Positions 9,468 through 18,026 of a stretch of 64,000 bases of DNA are shown piece after piece; the stretch's first letter is position 1; every line of letters starts with the position of its first letter. The notes under the pieces were generated by a model. It saw only the letters and a list, made by a program, of their open reading frames with translations, made no database searches and was not told the origin of the DNA. Where the stretch lies: contig JALHRP010000003.1 of NCBI GenBank assembly GCA_022841365.1, positions 1 through 64,000 on the forward strand, in the 5' to 3' direction. Made by a program: the position numbers and the translations under genes. This DNA is from Chitinophagaceae bacterium (GTDB taxonomy: Bacteria > Bacteroidota > Bacteroidia > Chitinophagales > Chitinophagaceae).

Positions 9468-9530
9468 GTAAATAAGTGATGGTTACAAGTTGTTTCACTT
9501 TCTACTTATTTACCTTTTTCCTTTTTTACT
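9468..9530 (+). terminator. Terminator after the Thx gene
   Basis: GTAAATAAGT (9468-9477) pairs with ACTTATTTAC (9504-9513), followed by CTTTTTCCTTTTTT. The AT-rich stem has a 26-base loop. Confidence 0.55.
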
Positions 9531-9542
9531 ATATCCCGTGCA

Positions 9543-10187
9543 TCACGGTGCCAACCGTTCAATTACCCAGCTTCCGTTATCCTGCAAAGTGTATTGTATC
9601 CGGTCATGTAACCGGCTGCTCCTGCCCTGCCAAAACTCAACAATCACGGGCTTTACACGATAGCCGCCCCAATGCGCCGGCCTTGAAAGCGGCTGCTGCT
9701 TAAACTTTTCTTCTATCTCTTTTACTTTATTTTCAAGCCAGCTTCTGTCTTTGATTACATGGCTTTGCGGCGATGCCCAGGCTCCAATTTGTGAACCTAC
9801 AGGGCGTGATAAAAAGTATGCATCACTTTCTTCTCCTGCAATTTTTTCTACCATGCCGGTAATGCGGATCTGCCTTTCCAGTTCCTTCCAGAAAAACAAT
9901 AAACTTGCTCTCGGATTCTCTGCCAGTTGCTGACCTTTATAACTTTCGTAATTGGTAAAAAACACAAAGCCTTTTTCATCATAGCCTTTCAGCAAAACAA
10001 TTCTTGCTGCAGGCACACCATCTAAAGAAGCTGTTGCCAGCGTCATGGCATTTACTTCGTCAATAGATGATGCCTGTGCTTCCTGCCACCAGTTTTCAAA
10101 CTGTGTAAAAGGCGATGCGTCTGCATCTGTTTCATTCAATGTTTTAAGGGAATAATCTCTGCGGATATCAGCAACAGACAACGACAT
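9543..10187 (-). CDS. pdxH: Pyridoxamine 5'-phosphate oxidase
   Basis: 214 residues, full length for PdxH. FMN-dependent oxidation of pyridoxine or pyridoxamine 5'-phosphate to PLP in the cytoplasm. Signature stretches: MTLATASLDGVPAARIVLLKG, FVFFTNYESYKGQQLAENP, LLFFWKELERQIRITG, SRPVGSQIGAWASPQS and the C-terminal WGGYRVKP...EFWQGRSSRLHDR followed by WVIERLAP. It converges with the Thx gene. Confidence 0.96.
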   Translation of the reverse strand: MSLSVADIRRDYSLKTLNETDADASPFTQFENWWQEAQASSIDEVNAMTLATASLDGVPAARIVLLKGYDEKGFVFFTNYESYKGQQLAENPRASLLFFWKELERQIRITGMVEKIAGEESDAYFLSRPVGSQIGAWASPQSHVIKDRSWLENKVKEIEEKFKQQPLSRPAHWGGYRVKPVIVEFWQGRSSRLHDRIQYTLQDNGSWVIERLAP

Positions 10188-10210
10188 GATTGGGGGCTTT
10201 AATGAAACAT

Positions 10211-10218
10211 CAAAGCTA
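10211..10218 (-). promoter_or_regulatory. Possible -7 box for pdxH
   Basis: On the minus strand TAGCTTTG, a perfect TAnnTTTG, 24 bases ahead of the pdxH start. No good partner TTTG is seen at the expected distance. Confidence 0.4.
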
Positions 10219-10247
10219 AATGAAGAACGCCAAACATCCGTGAAACT

Positions 10248-11267
10248 TTACTGATTCTGCCCGGAAGAAATACGGGCCAGCATGGTTTCTATTTCGCTGA
10301 GGCGTGATAATTGTGATTCCAGTTTTTTATTGTGATCTGATACATGCTGCAGATCTCTGTTCAGCTCTTCTAAAAATTCATTGCGCTTGTTCAGTTGCTG
10401 ACGCTGCATATTGGCTTCTTTCAGTTTACTTTCCATTTCTGTTACAAACTGCGCCAGTCTTGAATTCTCTTCAACCAGATCCCGCTGTTTTACACGAAGA
10501 TCGTTGAGCTCTGCTGATAAAGAAAGATTGGCTTCTTCCAGTTCTTCATACTTTAAGGCATGTGTTTGCGGAACAGATAACTGCTGCTCTACTTTCTGCA
10601 GTTTGGATTGTATTTCGTTAAACTCGTCATAAGCCGTTTCCAATCGGTTCTTCATTTCCTGTGTTAATACCGTTTGCTGGCGTATGGTATTGAGTTCTCC
10701 TTCTTTTTCATTTAATGAACGACGGAGTTGCTGCAACTGCTCAATCAACTGTTCATTTTGCTGCAGGGTTGTTTGATGTTGCTGTTCTACTTTTTCAAGT
10801 AAGTCAACCTGGCTCAATAGTTTCGAAATATTATCGTTGTGCTGCAATAAATAATCCTGTGCCGATTTTAATTGTGCAAGATATTCAGCAGGAGAAACAT
10901 CGGGTGCCGGTTGGCTTGGCGCTGCAACAGCTACTGGTGTTTCTTTCATCTTTTGCATCAGCTGTCTGTTGAGTTCTTTCAGTTCTTCCAGCTCTTCTAA
11001 TAAAATCAGTTCATTTTCTTTTAACTGCTCTGCCTGCTGTTGTATCTGTTCGCCTGCGTTTTTCTGTTGCTCCAGTATATTGTAATACTTCATCCGCCAG
11101 TCGTGTGCTTCCTTTTCATATTTCTCTACATCCAGTTCCTGATCGAACTGGCTGCCATGACGAATGTTCCAGAAATAATGAATCACAAAGCCCAGTACAA
11201 GTGCACCAATCTGGAACATCACAATTTCAACAATGGAAATCTGTATAGCAAGAAGTGTAACGGGCAT
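10248..11267 (-). CDS. Membrane-anchored coiled-coil protein of unknown function
   Basis: 339 residues. A single N-terminal membrane segment (about 8-30, IVEIVMFQIGALVLGFVIHYFW) is followed by an almost unbroken heptad-rich coiled coil (about 50-335) dominated by Gln, Glu, Leu and Lys. A short Ala/Pro linker (about 112-128, VAVAAPSQPAPDVSPAEYL) divides the coil in two. No enzymatic motif is visible. Such proteins may act as envelope scaffolds, but that is a guess. pyrH lies upstream on the same strand, 126 bases away. Confidence 0.8.
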   Translation of the reverse strand: MPVTLLAIQISIVEIVMFQIGALVLGFVIHYFWNIRHGSQFDQELDVEKYEKEAHDWRMKYYNILEQQKNAGEQIQQQAEQLKENELILLEELEELKELNRQLMQKMKETPVAVAAPSQPAPDVSPAEYLAQLKSAQDYLLQHNDNISKLLSQVDLLEKVEQQHQTTLQQNEQLIEQLQQLRRSLNEKEGELNTIRQQTVLTQEMKNRLETAYDEFNEIQSKLQKVEQQLSVPQTHALKYEELEEANLSLSAELNDLRVKQRDLVEENSRLAQFVTEMESKLKEANMQRQQLNKRNEFLEELNRDLQHVSDHNKKLESQLSRLSEIETMLARISSGQNQ

Positions 11268-11393
11268 TTGATCGGAGTTTTAGCAATGTAAACAGAACGG
11301 TATGCTTTGCGAATGAAAGTTAACCTGTTCACCAGAGTTACAATAGCCTGAATGAAATTTTTTATCCCCAAAGGGCCTGAGGGCTGTGTATAG

Positions 11394-12107
11394 TTAGCCG
11401 TTTACGATGGTTCCCACCTGTTCGCCGGTTACAACACGTTTGAGGTTGAGCGGTTTATTCATATCAAACACAATGATGGGGAGATTGTTTTCCATGCAAA
11501 GTGTAAAGGCGGTCATATCCATCACCCGCAGGTTTTTACTTAAACATTCCTGGAAGCTGATGGTTTCAAATTTTGTAGCGGTTGGATCTTTTTCCGGATC
11601 GGCTGTATAAATACCATCTACTCTTGTTCCTTTCAAGATCACATCGGCATTAATCTCGATGGCTCTTAATGAACCGGCTGTATCTGTCGTAAAATATGGA
11701 TTCCCTGTACCTGCACCAAAGATCACCACACGGCCTTTCTCCAAATGACGGATAGCACGGCGGCGGATATACGGTTCTGCAATCTGTTCCATTTTAATAG
11801 CGCTCTGTAAACGGGTGTACACACCGGCTTTCTCTAAACCTGCCTGCAGCGCCATGCCGTTGATAACGGTGGCAAGCATTCCCATATAATCGCCATGTGC
11901 ACGTTCAATACCGGTTTCTGCTTCGTTCATACCACGGTAAATATTTCCTCCGCCAATGACAATGGCCACCTGCACGCCCAATTCAATAATACTCTTGATG
12001 TCTTTTGCATATTGCGATATAACGGCAGAGTCCATTCCGAAGTTCTTATCACCCATTAAAGATTCGCCGGAAAGTTTGAGGAGGATGCGTTTGTATTTTG
12101 GAAGCAT
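11394..12107 (-). CDS. pyrH: UMP kinase
   Basis: 237 residues, normal bacterial length. Phosphorylates UMP to UDP in pyrimidine nucleotide synthesis. Amino-acid kinase fold with [12 protein letters not shown] at the start, [54 protein letters not shown] and [18 protein letters not shown], and the C-terminal [19 protein letters not shown]. It lacks tsf and frr in the immediate neighbourhood on the side visible. Confidence 0.97.
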   Translation of the reverse strand: MLPKYKRILLKLSGESLMGDKNFGMDSAVISQYAKDIKSIIELGVQVAIVIGGGNIYRGMNEAETGIERAHGDYMGMLATVINGMALQAGLEKAGVYTRLQSAIKMEQIAEPYIRRRAIRHLEKGRVVIFGAGTGNPYFTTDTAGSLRAIEINADVILKGTRVDGIYTADPEKDPTATKFETISFQECLSKNLRVMDMTAFTLCMENNLPIIVFDMNKPLNLKRVVTGEQVGTIVNG

Positions 12108-12411
12108 GTTGCGAAGATAAAAGATTTGGAGTGACGGGAAAAAATGAATGCAATTTTGGGGTGGGCGACTGAAATGCTATTGAACTGTTGTTGCGTCGCA
12201 CACTTGTACTGCAGTACCAACTGAACCTATTGATTACTTTAATAACAAGTCACTCATCAAGAACGTTCTCAGGCGATGTCTGTGCTTATGGCAAATGTGT
12301 GCAGGCTGCACGACTCGCTGTATAAAAAATTGTTATTATGATTTTGCTCCGTAACACGGTCGGTTGCACCAGACTAAGCCTGAGAACGTTTAGATTTATT
12401 CTATACGTTCT
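12108..12411. other. Non-coding gap between pyrH and the broken LRR gene, bounded by an inverted repeat
   Basis: No credible coding frame. The main structure is a perfect 13-base inverted repeat, AACGTTCTCAGGC at 12262-12274 and its complement GCCTGAGAACGTT at 12378-12390, enclosing 103 bases. This could be a small non-autonomous element or its scar. The pyrH promoter should lie near 12110-12140, but I see only a weak TATCTTCG box on the minus strand. Confidence 0.5.
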
Positions 12412-13285
12412 TTAAAGTTCACTCGGGAGGGAAAGAAAATCTTTGTGTTTAAGATTATAATGTTTTTTGTCATCAATACTGACATATTTAAGTCGGCCCT
12501 TTAAATTTACAAGATTACCATCCTCAAAATATGAGCTTCCCAATACAATTAACGTTTGAAGCCTAGGCAAGAAATTTACGAAGCTTGTGCTTCTTAAAGT
12601 AATGGAATCAATTAATGAAAAGCATTTTAGGTTAACCAATTGGGACAATATAGCTTCTAATCCTTCTATGTTTTTACAGCTACCAATTTTTAACACCTCC
12701 AAACTATCCTTAACAAGGGATAAATCTGATAGACTAAACTTTGACCTTGAACTAAAAATTTCAAACTCTTTGAGATTTTTAAGACGGCTTAAAAATGAAA
12801 AATTTGAAGGTAGTTTTGGGCTTAATAAAGTTAAGTCTTCGAGTTTTCCCCAAGAACTGAAGGTGTTATCTAAAAAAAAATGCTGTATCTGCTTTTACTA
12901 CAATTAATTTCCTCAAAGCATTTAGCGTATTTAATCCCTTAATATTTTTCTGATAGAGCAAATAAACATCTTTCAAGTTTGTCAAGTTTGACAAATCGAT
13001 ATTCTTATTCAGTTCTCCACTAGATAGCTCTTCAAGTTCTTGAAGTTCAGACAATTTACTTAAATCAACTCCTTCTAAAAAGATAACAAGTGACTTTATA
13101 TTTTTTAGCTTCAGAATTGGTTCAATTGTATTTAATGTATAGCCATCATATTTGCTTAATCGAATATTTTCGATTTTATTTGATAAAACCCATTCTATAT
13201 TCTCTTCTAGTTTATCAGAATTTATATAAAAAAAATACTTACTGCTTCCAGGTACACATCTGTATTGTTCATGCTCAATGCTCAT
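12412..13285 (-). pseudogene. Leucine-rich-repeat protein gene broken by a frameshift in an A/T homopolymer
   Basis: The 5' part (13285 to 12866) encodes 139 residues starting MSIEHEQYRCVPGSSKYFF and stops right after a run of nine T (minus strand; A9 at 12872-12880). Dropping one T continues the frame as AFFLDNTFSSWGKLEDL and joins smoothly to the second open part (ending at 12412). The joined product would be about 290 residues of irregular leucine-rich repeats such as LKNIKSLVIFLEGVDLSKLSELQELEEL. It has no signal peptide and is unusually AT-rich, suggesting transfer. Function unknown. The shift may be a real mutation, a phase-variable switch or a sequencing error. Confidence 0.75.
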
Positions 13286-13603
13286 ATATTTTATAATTCA
13301 AGTTTTTGCCGTTATTGGTGTTGCATATCTGTTCACTACGGCACTAAGTTAATACCTGCAACACACCTGCCGTTGCTGTGTGTTTTCACCAGCAACACAT
13401 GCAATGCAGCCCATTTATACTTCTGTCGCCAACATTGCTCTTCAAAGTCTCCAGACTTTGAAGTGTTATGCATCCTGTCTCAGACAGGATATTGAAAAGA
13501 AAAAGAAAAGTCGGCAGACTTTTAGCATACAACTGCGAAGTCTGGAGACTTCTCAGAGCGGTAAATAGAAAAGAAAGATGCTCAAATTCTGAGCGGTTTT
13601 TCA
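13286..13603. repeat. Cluster of short palindromes (REP-like) in a 318-base gap
   Basis: At least four hairpins lie between 13440 and 13552: an 11-base stem (13440-13450 with 13453-13463), ATCCTGTCT/AGACAGGAT (13472-13490), AAGTC/GACTT (13508-13521) and GAAGTCT/AGACTTC (13537-13552). Most arms share the motif AGACTT or AGAC. No gene is supported here. The arrangement resembles repetitive extragenic palindromes. Confidence 0.65.
13572..13594 (-). terminator. Probable terminator of the acyl-CoA synthetase gene
   Basis: GCTCA/TGAGC (13580-13584 with 13590-13594), read on the minus strand, followed by ATCTTTCTTTTC. The stem is only five bases. Confidence 0.45.
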
Positions 13604-15391
13604 TTAATCATAAATGCGTTCAATAGCATCTTTATATTTTTCCATGATCACTTTGCGTTTCAGTTTGAGTGTAGGGGTGAGTTCGCCGCCATCCACTGTC
13701 CATTCATGCGGACAGAGTTCAAATTTTTTGATCTGCTCCACATGATTAAACTGCTGATTATATTCTTCCACAATACGTTTATACATTTCAAGCACAGCAG
13801 GGTTACGTACCAGATCATGAATGGTTCCAAAACTGATATTATTTTGTTTGGCCCAGCCTTTTAATGTTTCAAACGAAGGAACAATGAGTGCGCCTGCAAA
13901 TTTTCGTTCGGGCCCAACCACAATCATCTGTTCAATGAAATTACTTTCCTTCATTTTATTTTCAATAGGTTGAGGTGCTACATATTTACCACCACTTGTT
14001 TTAAAGATTTCTTTTTTGCGATCGGTGATCTTTAAAAATTTATTATCAACCAGTACACCAATATCACCGGTGTGGAAGAAGCCATCTTTATCAATCACTT
14101 CAGCAGTCAAATCAGGACGTTTATAATAACCCATCATTACATTATCGCCACGGCAACAGATTTCTCCATCGGGTTCTAACTTCAGCTCCACTCCTTTTAT
14201 CACCGGACCAACCGTTCCAAAGCAACGGCCTTTTTCAATGTATTGATTCACCGAAATAACAGGAGAGGTTTCTGTTAAACCATACCCTTCCATGATCACT
14301 AACTTACCGGCAGTAAATACTTTCAGTAATCGTACCTGGCATGCAGCAGCTCCTGTAATAATGGCTTTTACTTTTCCACCCAACCCTTCACGCCACTTTT
14401 TAAAGATGAGTTTATTGGCAATGGCGAGTTTTAAATTATACCACACGCCGAGGTTTTTATTTACATCGTAATCACCGGCCACATCAACAGCCCAGAAAAA
14501 TAATTTTCGTTTAATACCTGTGAGCTCCTGCCCTTTCCCCATGATCCGTTCGTACACTTTCTCCAGCAATCGGGGCACGGTTGAAAAAACAGAAGGCTGC
14601 ACTTCTTTTAAATTATCACCAATCTTTTCTAAACTTTCTGCATAATAAATGGATACACCATTATACAGATAGAGATAGGTGATCATCTTTTCAAAAATAT
14701 GATTGAGCGGTAAAAAGCTCAATGCCCGATCGTTGCCGGTTAAGAATTGCTGAAAAATGTCGTTACTGCTGTAAATATTGCTCACAATATTTTTATGACT
14801 CAGCATTACACCTTTTGGTGTACCGGTGGTGCCGGATGTGTAGATGATGGTTGCTAAATCTGTGTTCTTGATTTTTGCGGAGGCGGCAGCCACTTTTTCA
14901 TAATCTTCAGCTGTTGCTTTGCTCTGCACTTCTTTCCAATGCAGCGATGGTTGCAGGTAATCGAAGGTGTACACCGCCTGTACACTCGGCACTTTTGCTC
15001 TTGCGGTCTGCACTTTATCAAACAACTCTTTATCACTTACAAATACCAGTTTTATTTCTGCATCGTTGAGTACAAACTCCAGTTCGGCAATGGCCAGTGT
15101 GGGATAAATGGGCACCAGCACTGCACCGATTTTTTGTACCGCCAAATCAAGAAACAACCACTCCGGACGGTTATTACTGATGAGGGCAATCTTGTCCCGC
15201 TTTTCAATACTCATGTCGTTGGCACTGATGCCCAGATGGGTAAGGCCCGCAGCCAGTTTGTCTACAATTTCTTTTACCTCTGCGGTACTGTATTTATGCC
15301 AGATGCCGTCTTCTTTAGCGGCAAACATATCTTCTTTGGGAAAATGGTTTAACTGTACTTCAATACAATCAAATAAACGTTTTGATTCCAT
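13604..15391 (-). CDS. Long-chain fatty-acid-CoA ligase (AMP-binding)
   Basis: 595 residues. Activates fatty acids to acyl-CoA through an acyl-adenylate. Family motifs: IIYTSGTTGTPKGVMLSHK (P-loop, about 185-203), EGYGLTETSPV (about 370), DGFFHTGDIG (about 435) and the C-terminal lysine region KTSGGKYVAPQPIENKMK. Length and the VYERIMGKGQELTG segment suit the eukaryote-like long-chain synthetase (FAA1-type) common in Bacteroidota. No signal peptide; it works at the inner face of the membrane. It appears to be a single-gene transcript. Confidence 0.93.
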   Translation of the reverse strand: MESKRLFDCIEVQLNHFPKEDMFAAKEDGIWHKYSTAEVKEIVDKLAAGLTHLGISANDMSIEKRDKIALISNNRPEWLFLDLAVQKIGAVLVPIYPTLAIAELEFVLNDAEIKLVFVSDKELFDKVQTARAKVPSVQAVYTFDYLQPSLHWKEVQSKATAEDYEKVAAASAKIKNTDLATIIYTSGTTGTPKGVMLSHKNIVSNIYSSNDIFQQFLTGNDRALSFLPLNHIFEKMITYLYLYNGVSIYYAESLEKIGDNLKEVQPSVFSTVPRLLEKVYERIMGKGQELTGIKRKLFFWAVDVAGDYDVNKNLGVWYNLKLAIANKLIFKKWREGLGGKVKAIITGAAACQVRLLKVFTAGKLVIMEGYGLTETSPVISVNQYIEKGRCFGTVGPVIKGVELKLEPDGEICCRGDNVMMGYYKRPDLTAEVIDKDGFFHTGDIGVLVDNKFLKITDRKKEIFKTSGGKYVAPQPIENKMKESNFIEQMIVVGPERKFAGALIVPSFETLKGWAKQNNISFGTIHDLVRNPAVLEMYKRIVEEYNQQFNHVEQIKKFELCPHEWTVDGGELTPTLKLKRKVIMEKYKDAIERIYD

Positions 15392-15497
15392 ATAGCATGC
15401 AATTAAATGAATAAAGAGAACAGGTGCTCTGTTTACATGAGGAAGTTAAGGAGAATTAAGAAGCTCTTTGAAAATGATTGAAAGAATTTCTGTTTGA

Positions 15498-15519
15498 TGG
15501 TCGGTGGAGACACCGACCA
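15498..15519. repeat. Perfect palindrome in the gap after the TPR gene
   Basis: TGGTCGGTG (15498-15506), loop GAGA, CACCGACCA (15511-15519), a 9-base perfect stem with no T-run on either side. It has the look of a dispersed extragenic palindrome rather than a terminator. Confidence 0.6.
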
Positions 15520-15540
15520 CGGAGGGCGAAGAGTATATAC

Positions 15541-15614
15541 CTGATTGGAAAAAAGAATGCCGGGAAGACGTTAAGCGGGGGAAAAATCACTTTCCGTCTT
15601 AACTTCTTCCCGGC
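15541..15614 (-). terminator. Strong terminator of the TPR gene
   Basis: 17-base stem with one mismatch (15559-15575 with 15598-15614) and an inner GGAAA/TTTCC stem. On the minus strand it is followed by ATTCTTTTTTCC. It begins 14 bases after the stop codon. Confidence 0.85.
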
Positions 15615-15628
15615 TAAATAGATTAAAA

Positions 15629-16645
15629 TCAGTTGGCCGCTTTATAATATTGACCTGCAGGTACTTTAAACAATTTTGATTTTTGAAAGCGTGTAAACTC
15701 GCTGTATTGTTCAGCATTGAGTTTGGTCCAGCTTTCATACTTTGCTAAATCACCTGCTGCTTCAAAAATCCATTGATTGTAGGCATCAAACATTCCTTCC
15801 TGCAACAGTTGTTTGTGATGATCAAACAAACGGAACGGAAACTTAGCGGCATACAATTTATTCCAGTCGAGCAAAAACCGTGTACGCAGCATAATCAACG
15901 ATTCTGTTGTAATGCCGTTACTGATCACACTGCTGTTCTGGTTCATTACAGTCATGAACGCATCGGTAAATTCATTTTTATTTTTTGATGGCTTTGCTTT
16001 GGGATCAACCACAAAAAACTTTTTATAACTGTCGAGCAACAGATTTTTGATCTCAGCAGTTTTGCTGCTGTAGCTTTCCATGTTAATAAACATTTCGCCA
16101 TAGAGTAATGCCCACACTTTATCGGTAGTAAAAAAATAATAACGGGAAGCGTAGTAATAATTTCCTGCATAACCGGGATCGGTTTTAATCCCCTGCTCCC
16201 ATTGTTCTATACACGCAAAATTTTCATTCATCATCCACAGCAACTCTCCAAACTCTGCATACAACGCACCGCTGTTAGGATATTTTTTGATGGCCTTGCG
16301 GTACATTTTTTCAGCATCTTTCGATTCCTGCAATGCTTTGTAAATATTTCCTGCAATCTGATATACCTGCACATCTGCATCATCTCTGTCAAGCAGCGGT
16401 TTAATTACTTCTCTTGCTTTTGCAAAATCACGCTGATAATAATAGGTAAGCGCCAAATCTTTTTGAATGGCAATGCTGCCGGGTTCTTTTGCTAACGCTT
16501 TGTTGAGTACCAGTACTGCGTTGGTCCAATCGCCGCCACGCATAAATTGTTTGGCTGTTTCATGCAATTGTGCCGCATCGGGTTCCTGCGCCAGCAGGCC
16601 TGTTGAAATAAACAGCAGGCAAAAAGAGAAGAGTCGTTTTTTCAT
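15629..16645 (-). CDS. Exported TPR-repeat protein
   Basis: 338 residues. Signal peptide (1-19, LLFISTGLLAQ), then tetratricopeptide repeats over about residues 25-190, for example WTNAVLVLNKALAKEPGSIAIQKDLALTYYYQRDFAKA and AEKMYRKAIKKYPNSGALYAEFGELLW. The C-terminal 150 residues are not clearly TPR. They contain LDWNKLYAAKFPFRLFDHHKQLLQEGMFDAYNQWIFEAAG, seen in Bacteroidota periplasmic proteins of unknown role. Probably a periplasmic protein-protein interaction factor. Separated from the DUF1015 gene by a terminator. Confidence 0.85.
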   Translation of the reverse strand: MKKRLFSFCLLFISTGLLAQEPDAAQLHETAKQFMRGGDWTNAVLVLNKALAKEPGSIAIQKDLALTYYYQRDFAKAREVIKPLLDRDDADVQVYQIAGNIYKALQESKDAEKMYRKAIKKYPNSGALYAEFGELLWMMNENFACIEQWEQGIKTDPGYAGNYYYASRYYFFTTDKVWALLYGEMFINMESYSSKTAEIKNLLLDSYKKFFVVDPKAKPSKNKNEFTDAFMTVMNQNSSVISNGITTESLIMLRTRFLLDWNKLYAAKFPFRLFDHHKQLLQEGMFDAYNQWIFEAAGDLAKYESWTKLNAEQYSEFTRFQKSKLFKVPAGQYYKAAN

Positions 16646-16663
16646 ATCAGGTTCAAAAATAGA

Positions 16664-16694
16664 TCAAAAAGCAGCTTTCTGTGAAAGCTGCCTT
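16664..16694 (-). terminator. Terminator of the DUF1015 gene
   Basis: Perfect 9-base stem GCAGCTTTC/GAAAGCTGC (16671-16679 with 16683-16691). On the minus strand a TTTTT tail follows. Confidence 0.85.
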
Positions 16695-16710
16695 TGGAAT
16701 TTTGATTTAA

Positions 16711-17952
16711 TTATGATTCGTTGTAGATGAGGTGTGTAAGCAATCCATCCCTCAGCTTTGGTTCAAACCAGGTGCTTTTGGGAGGCATCACATTGCCACT
16801 GTCGGCAATATCAAACAACTGATCCATGGTAACAGGGTATAAACTGAATGCAATTTTCATTTCACCACTGTCAACCCGTTTCTGCAATTCGCCCAATCCA
16901 CGGATGCCGCCAACAAAGTCAATTCGTTTATCTGTCCGCTGATCGGTGATGCCCAGATGTTTGGCTAAAATATTATCTGAAAGAATGGTTACATCCAGCA
17001 CTCCAATGGGATCATTGCTGAAGGTTCCTTCTTTTGCTGTGAGTTGATACCAGTTGCCATCGGCATACATACCGAATACATGCTGGTCTGCGGGTTTCAC
17101 TGCATCTTTCCCCACCAGACGGCAATCAAAATCAGCAGCTAATTTTTCAATGAGTTCATTCAACGATAAACCGTTGAGATCTTTTACCACACGGTTGTAA
17201 TCAAGAATTTTTAACTCACTGGCAGGGAACAGCGTAGTTAAGAAAACAGTACTGTCTTCCGTTGCATCTTCACCCAACGCTGCATGCACTTTTGCTGCAG
17301 ATGCTGCACGGTGGTGCCCGTCGGCAATATATGTTTGTGGTACCTGTTGTTTAAAAATGGTTGAGATAAGTTCAATCACTGCATCATCATTCACTACCCA
17401 GATGCTGTGCTGAATATCATCATCGGCCACAAAATCATAAATAGGACTTTTATCTTCTTTCCATTTGGCAATGAGTTCATTCATTTCATCTACATCACGA
17501 TAGGCAAGAAACACATTGCCTGTTTGTGCACCGCTGATCCTGATATGATTGATGCGGTCGTTTTCTTTTTCGGGCCTTGTAAACTCATGTTTTTTAATCA
17601 CATCATTTTCATAATCACTCACAGCACTGCCGCAAACCAATCCGGTTTGACTGCGTCCCTGCATGATCAGTTGATAGATATAATAACAGGCTTTGTTTTC
17701 ACGAAACAACACATCCCGCTGCATAAATGCATGCAGATTTTCTTTTGCTTTTGCATACACTTCTGCAGCATACGGATTTACATTTTCCGCCAGATCAATC
17801 TCGGGTTTCGTAATGTGTAAAAAAGAATAAGGATTTCCTTGTGCTTCTTCTTTTGCCTCTTTGCTGTTTAATACATCGTAAGGACGTGCCGCCACCTGTT
17901 TTGCAAACTGAGCCTGCGGTCGCAACGCCTTGAAAGGAACTATTGTAGCCAT
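16711..17952 (-). CDS. DUF1015 family protein
   Basis: 413 residues, near the family's usual length. Starts with the typical IVPFKALRPQAQFAKQVAARPYDVL and contains YIADGHHRAASAAKVHAAL (His pair) and FVGGIRGLGELQKRVDSG. DUF1015 proteins are cytoplasmic and of undetermined function. They are often encoded beside serine biosynthesis genes, as here, where it follows serC on the same strand by 74 bases. A role in phosphoserine or related amino-acid metabolism is inferred from context only. Confidence 0.9.
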   Translation of the reverse strand: MATIVPFKALRPQAQFAKQVAARPYDVLNSKEAKEEAQGNPYSFLHITKPEIDLAENVNPYAAEVYAKAKENLHAFMQRDVLFRENKACYYIYQLIMQGRSQTGLVCGSAVSDYENDVIKKHEFTRPEKENDRINHIRISGAQTGNVFLAYRDVDEMNELIAKWKEDKSPIYDFVADDDIQHSIWVVNDDAVIELISTIFKQQVPQTYIADGHHRAASAAKVHAALGEDATEDSTVFLTTLFPASELKILDYNRVVKDLNGLSLNELIEKLAADFDCRLVGKDAVKPADQHVFGMYADGNWYQLTAKEGTFSNDPIGVLDVTILSDNILAKHLGITDQRTDKRIDFVGGIRGLGELQKRVDSGEMKIAFSLYPVTMDQLFDIADSGNVMPPKSTWFEPKLRDGLLTHLIYNES

Positions 17953-18026
17953 AATGTTTTCTTACTAACCGGCTGCAAAGAAAAGGATTTTTCACCGGAG
18001 ACCGGGTTTTAATGCTGAATCCTTTA

